From: CAYYWV01 sp964475385
GTDB lineage: Bacteria > Pseudomonadota > Alphaproteobacteria > JAAXGF01
Assembly: GCA_964475385.1 (NCBI GenBank)
Contig: CAYYWV010000117.1
Location: forward strand, 1 to 7,190
Length of the DNA: 7,190 nt
Reading direction: 5' to 3'
Shown: piece by piece, positions 5,567 to 7,190 of the stretch
Numbering within the stretch: the stretch's first letter is position 1
How the letters are laid out: the number at the start of each line of letters is the position of its first letter
The notes under the pieces: model-generated
What the model was told of the DNA's origin: nothing
Seen by the model: the letters and a program-made list of their open reading frames with translations, nothing else
Database searches by the model: none
Position numbers and translations under genes: made by a program

Positions 5567-5854
5567 ATGTGCCAGCTCTATGCGGGCCAGGATCCTGCAA
5601 ACTATCAGTATGTGACGCGTTCGATCCGCCTCAACGGCTGCGCGACGAGCGTCCGTCTCGAAGCGCGGTTCTGGGACATTCTCGACGAGATCGCCGCCGG
5701 AGAAGGCACGAGCACGCCCCGGTTTCTGTCGACGCTCCACGACGAGGTGGTCGAGCGGCGCGGCGAGGTGGGCAACTTCGCCTCGATCCTGCGCGTTGCC
5801 TGCATCGTCTATCTTCAGCGCGGCGGGCGCGAAACGACGGCCTCGGCCGCATAG
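5567..5854 (+). CDS. Ribbon-helix-helix domain protein (RHH_4 type)
   Basis: Predicted 95-aa DNA-binding protein. The segment TRSIRLNGCATSVRLEARFWDILDEIA starts with the beta-strand of a ribbon-helix-helix fold (about 18-32), then helix A (33-45) and, after GTSTPR, helix B (51-64). The tail NFASILRVACIVYLQ (70-84) is typical of RHH_4 proteins common in alphaproteobacteria, as is the opening MCQLYAGQDP. Such proteins normally dimerise and bind DNA through the strand; the target is unknown. The start is firm: GGGAGGA (5554-5560) lies about 7 nt before the ATG. It is flanked by two strong hairpins (5492-5534 and 5862-5897), so it is probably transcribed alone. No toxin partner lies next to it, so an antitoxin role is not supported. 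Confidence 0.82.
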   Translation: MCQLYAGQDPANYQYVTRSIRLNGCATSVRLEARFWDILDEIAAGEGTSTPRFLSTLHDEVVERRGEVGNFASILRVACIVYLQRGGRETTASAA

Positions 5855-5861
5855 CCGGGCG

Positions 5862-5897
5862 GGCGCGCCCGTCTGCAACCGGCCCTGCGGGCGCGCC
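5862..5897 (+). terminator. 10-bp GC stem-loop after the ribbon-helix-helix gene
   Basis: GGCGCGCCCG (5862-5871) pairs perfectly with CGGGCGCGCC (5888-5897) across a 16-nt loop, starting 7 nt after the stop codon. There is no T-tract on either side, so it is either a stabilising 3' hairpin or a terminator without U-run. Each arm is itself nearly palindromic (GGCGCGCC), so it also appears as a direct repeat. Confidence 0.45.
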
Positions 5898-5948
5898 GAT
5901 ACGTCGCATGTAACATAGGGCTACCACCACCTCGGCCGCGGTCGCTGG

Positions 5949-5954
5949 TAAAAT
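5949..5954 (+). promoter_or_regulatory. Possible -10 element of the glyoxalase gene
   Basis: TAAAAT, in a short AT-rich patch (5948-5963), lies 39 nt before the GTG start and is one base from consensus. No recognisable -35 sits at the proper distance, so this is a weak call. Confidence 0.25.
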
Positions 5955-5987
5955 TAAACAAATGTCTTGCGACGGAGGATGGGCGCC

Positions 5988-6383
5988 GTGGCCAAGTTGA
6001 TTCACGCCATGATCCGAGTGCTCGACCTGGACCGGTCGATCCGGTTCTACGGCGATGCGTTCGGGCTCGATGTAGCCGACCGCTTCGACTTCGAGGGGTT
6101 CACGCTCGTCTATCTGCGCAACGACGAAGCCGACTTCGAGGTCGAGCTGACCCACAACCACGGCCAGACCGAGCCCTACACCCACGGCACCGGATACGGT
6201 CATCTTGCGGTTGTGGTCGACGACCTCGACGCGGCTCATGAGCGGTTTGCACGCCTTGGTCTCGAACCTCAGCCGATCAAGGAGTTCCACCGCGACGGCG
6301 CGTTGATGGCGCGCTTCTTCTTCGTCGCGGACCCCGACGGCTACAAGATCGAGGTTCTCGAAAAGCATGGCCGCTATCGATGA
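5988..6383 (+). CDS. gloA: Lactoylglutathione lyase (glyoxalase I)
   Basis: Predicted 131-aa cytoplasmic metalloenzyme that turns the methylglyoxal-glutathione hemithioacetal into S-lactoylglutathione. Two glyoxalase beta-alpha-beta-beta-beta modules are seen: IHAMIRVLDLDRSIRFY onward, and YGHLAVVVDDLDAAHERF onward. The four metal ligands known from E. coli GloA have clear equivalents: His6, Glu53 (FEVEL), His72 (YGHLA) and Glu122 (KIEVLE). Length is close to the E. coli enzyme. The start is the GTG at 5988: GGAGG (5974-5978) is 9 nt away and the protein then begins MAKLIH, as in the family. The in-frame ATG at 5979 touches the Shine-Dalgarno and is unlikely. A variant with another small substrate cannot be excluded. 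The dehydrogenase pair begins 73 nt downstream on the same strand. Confidence 0.9.
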   Translation: MAKLIHAMIRVLDLDRSIRFYGDAFGLDVADRFDFEGFTLVYLRNDEADFEVELTHNHGQTEPYTHGTGYGHLAVVVDDLDAAHERFARLGLEPQPIKEFHRDGALMARFFFVADPDGYKIEVLEKHGRYR

Positions 6384-6456
6384 GGACGATGAGGAGCGCG
6401 CCGCGAACGGGCGAGGCGGGACCGCTCCGGCGCGACTGTACAGGGAGGGTACCAGG

Positions 6457-6987
6457 ATGAAAGGCAAAGGTATGGACCGCCGCCAGTTTCTGCAGTCGAG
6501 CGGGCTGACCATAGCCGGCGCGGCCGCGGCCGGCGGCATTGCGATGATCGTCGATCCCAAGGGCGCCTGGGCGCTCACGCTTGCGGCGCTCGACCGGCAC
6601 ACGGCCGAGACCCTGGTCGCGGTGTGTCGCGAGATGTACCCGCACGATGCGATCGGCGACATCTATTACGCCCGCGTGGTCGAAACGCTCGACCAGAAGG
6701 CGGCCGGCGATTCCGAGCTCGCCAAGACGCTCAAGAACGGCGTCGCCGCGCTCGATCGGACTTACGGCATCGCCTTTCTCGATCTGTCCGAAGGCCACCG
6801 GCTCAAGGCGCTCAAGAGCATGGAGAATACGGGCTTCTTCCAGACCGTGCGGGGCACGACCGTGACCACCCTCTACAACGACGAACAGGTCTGGCGTTTC
6901 TTCGGCTACGAAGGATCGGCTTTCGAATATGGCGGCTACATCGACCGAGGTTTCAACGACCTCGGCTGGCTGCCGGACATCTCGTAG
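6457..6987 (+). CDS. Gluconate 2-dehydrogenase subunit 3-like small subunit, Tat-exported
   Basis: Predicted 176-aa small subunit of a membrane-linked GMC-type dehydrogenase. The N-terminus is a twin-arginine signal: DRRQFLQ (7-13) followed by a hydrophobic Ala/Gly stretch (SSGLTIAGAAAAGGIAMIV) and a cleavage-like region near GAWAL (37-40). The mature part (about 41-170, for example RHTAETLVAVCREMYPHD and YNDEQVWRFFGYEGSAFEYGGY) fits the Gluconate_2-dh3 domain. In this family the small subunit carries the Tat signal and takes the signal-less flavoprotein across with it. The ATG at 6457 has GGGAGG (6443-6448) 8 nt upstream; the inner ATG at 6472 has no such site. It is followed 15 nt later by the GMC subunit gene. 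The sugar or alcohol oxidised cannot be told. Confidence 0.87.
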   Translation: MKGKGMDRRQFLQSSGLTIAGAAAAGGIAMIVDPKGAWALTLAALDRHTAETLVAVCREMYPHDAIGDIYYARVVETLDQKAAGDSELAKTLKNGVAALDRTYGIAFLDLSEGHRLKALKSMENTGFFQTVRGTTVTTLYNDEQVWRFFGYEGSAFEYGGYIDRGFNDLGWLPDIS

Positions 6988-7002
6988 GGGGAGGGCCGCG
7001 AC

Positions 7003-7190
7003 ATGGCACGTTACGATCTCAACGACGACAGCGTGGTCGTCATCATCGGCTCGGGCGCCGGCGGCGGCACGCTCGCCAACGAGCTTTGCCAGAAAGGCAT
7101 CAAGGTGGTCTGCCTCGAGGCCGGCAAACACTACACGATCGACGACTTCGTCAACAACGAGTGGGAGATGTTCGGCAAGATCTCCTGGCT
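7003..7190 (+). CDS. GMC family oxidoreductase, large FAD subunit (5' part, cut by window end)
   Basis: Only the first 62 codons are present. The start ATG at 7003 follows GGGGAGG (6988-6994) by 8 nt. After a short lead comes VVVIIGSGAGGGTLANEL, a glycine-rich FAD-binding loop (GSGAGGG at 16-22), and VVCLEAGKHY with the acidic Glu39 that binds the FAD ribose. This is the usual opening of the flavoprotein partner of Gluconate_2-dh3 subunits. There is no signal peptide, in keeping with export by hitchhiking on the upstream Tat protein. A cytochrome c subunit often follows in such operons but would lie beyond the window. Confidence 0.85.
   Translation, partial: MARYDLNDDSVVVIIGSGAGGGTLANELCQKGIKVVCLEAGKHYTIDDFVNNEWEMFGKISW

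Noticed and set aside
5567..5854. Antitoxin of a toxin-antitoxin pair
   Set aside because: The ribbon-helix-helix gene is flanked by hairpins and has no small partner gene within normal distance.
6367..6456. Start of the Tat subunit at the ATG overlapping the glyoxalase end
   Set aside because: It would place 30 charged residues before the twin-arginine signal; the ATG at 6457 has a good ribosome binding site.

Overview
The window is GC-rich chromosomal DNA with strong G/C preference at third codon positions and Shine-Dalgarno-led genes. The gene set (hopanoid-type HpnE, an RHH_4-type ribbon-helix-helix protein, a Tat-exported gluconate-2-dehydrogenase-type small subunit with a GMC partner, a perfect FNR/FixK-type box) fits an alphaproteobacterium, perhaps Rhodospirillales or Hyphomicrobiales. 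That placement is inference from family content, not from a marker gene. I see no insertion sequence, phage gene, CRISPR array, tRNA or rRNA.

Layout. 1-182 is an AT-rich promoter region with two perfect 12-bp palindromes. 183-830 (+) is a MerR-like HTH/coiled-coil protein. It converges on 827-1375 (-), a SprT-like zinc metalloprotease, and the two stop codons share one CTAG. A divergent intergenic region (1376-1524) carries a perfect FNR-type box in front of a universal stress protein (1525-2049, +) with a polyproline insert. An alpha/beta hydrolase of the arylformamidase-like group follows (2129-2992, +), ending in a terminator-like hairpin. 3024-3372 (-) holds two small ORFs with good ribosome binding sites, a 25-aa peptide and an 85-aa protein, neither recognised. 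The rest of the 3373-3800 gap holds inverted repeats and a possible promoter. 3801-4127 (+) is a carboxymuconolactone-decarboxylase-like protein lacking the redox cysteines. 18 nt later comes hpnE (4146-5438, +), whose start codon abuts a strong hairpin. 5567-5854 (+) is a ribbon-helix-helix protein whose leader contains a hairpin that reads as an intrinsic terminator on the opposite strand. 5988-6383 (+) is a glyoxalase I, 6457-6987 (+) a Tat-signal small subunit, and 7003-7190 (+) the start of its GMC flavoprotein partner, cut by the window edge.

How they work together. Most of the window is a set of short, separately controlled housekeeping or stress genes rather than one pathway. The clearest functional unit is the small subunit plus GMC oxidoreductase, probably a membrane or periplasmic alcohol/sugar dehydrogenase, with a methylglyoxal-detoxifying glyoxalase just upstream. 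HpnE makes squalene for hopanoids but sits without hpnC, hpnD or shc. The most checkable novelties are the FNR-type box before the Usp gene, the hairpin coupling the CMD-like gene to hpnE, the minus-strand small-ORF pair, and the orphan minus-strand terminator at 5481-5534. I did not find convincing evidence of a wholly new multi-gene system.
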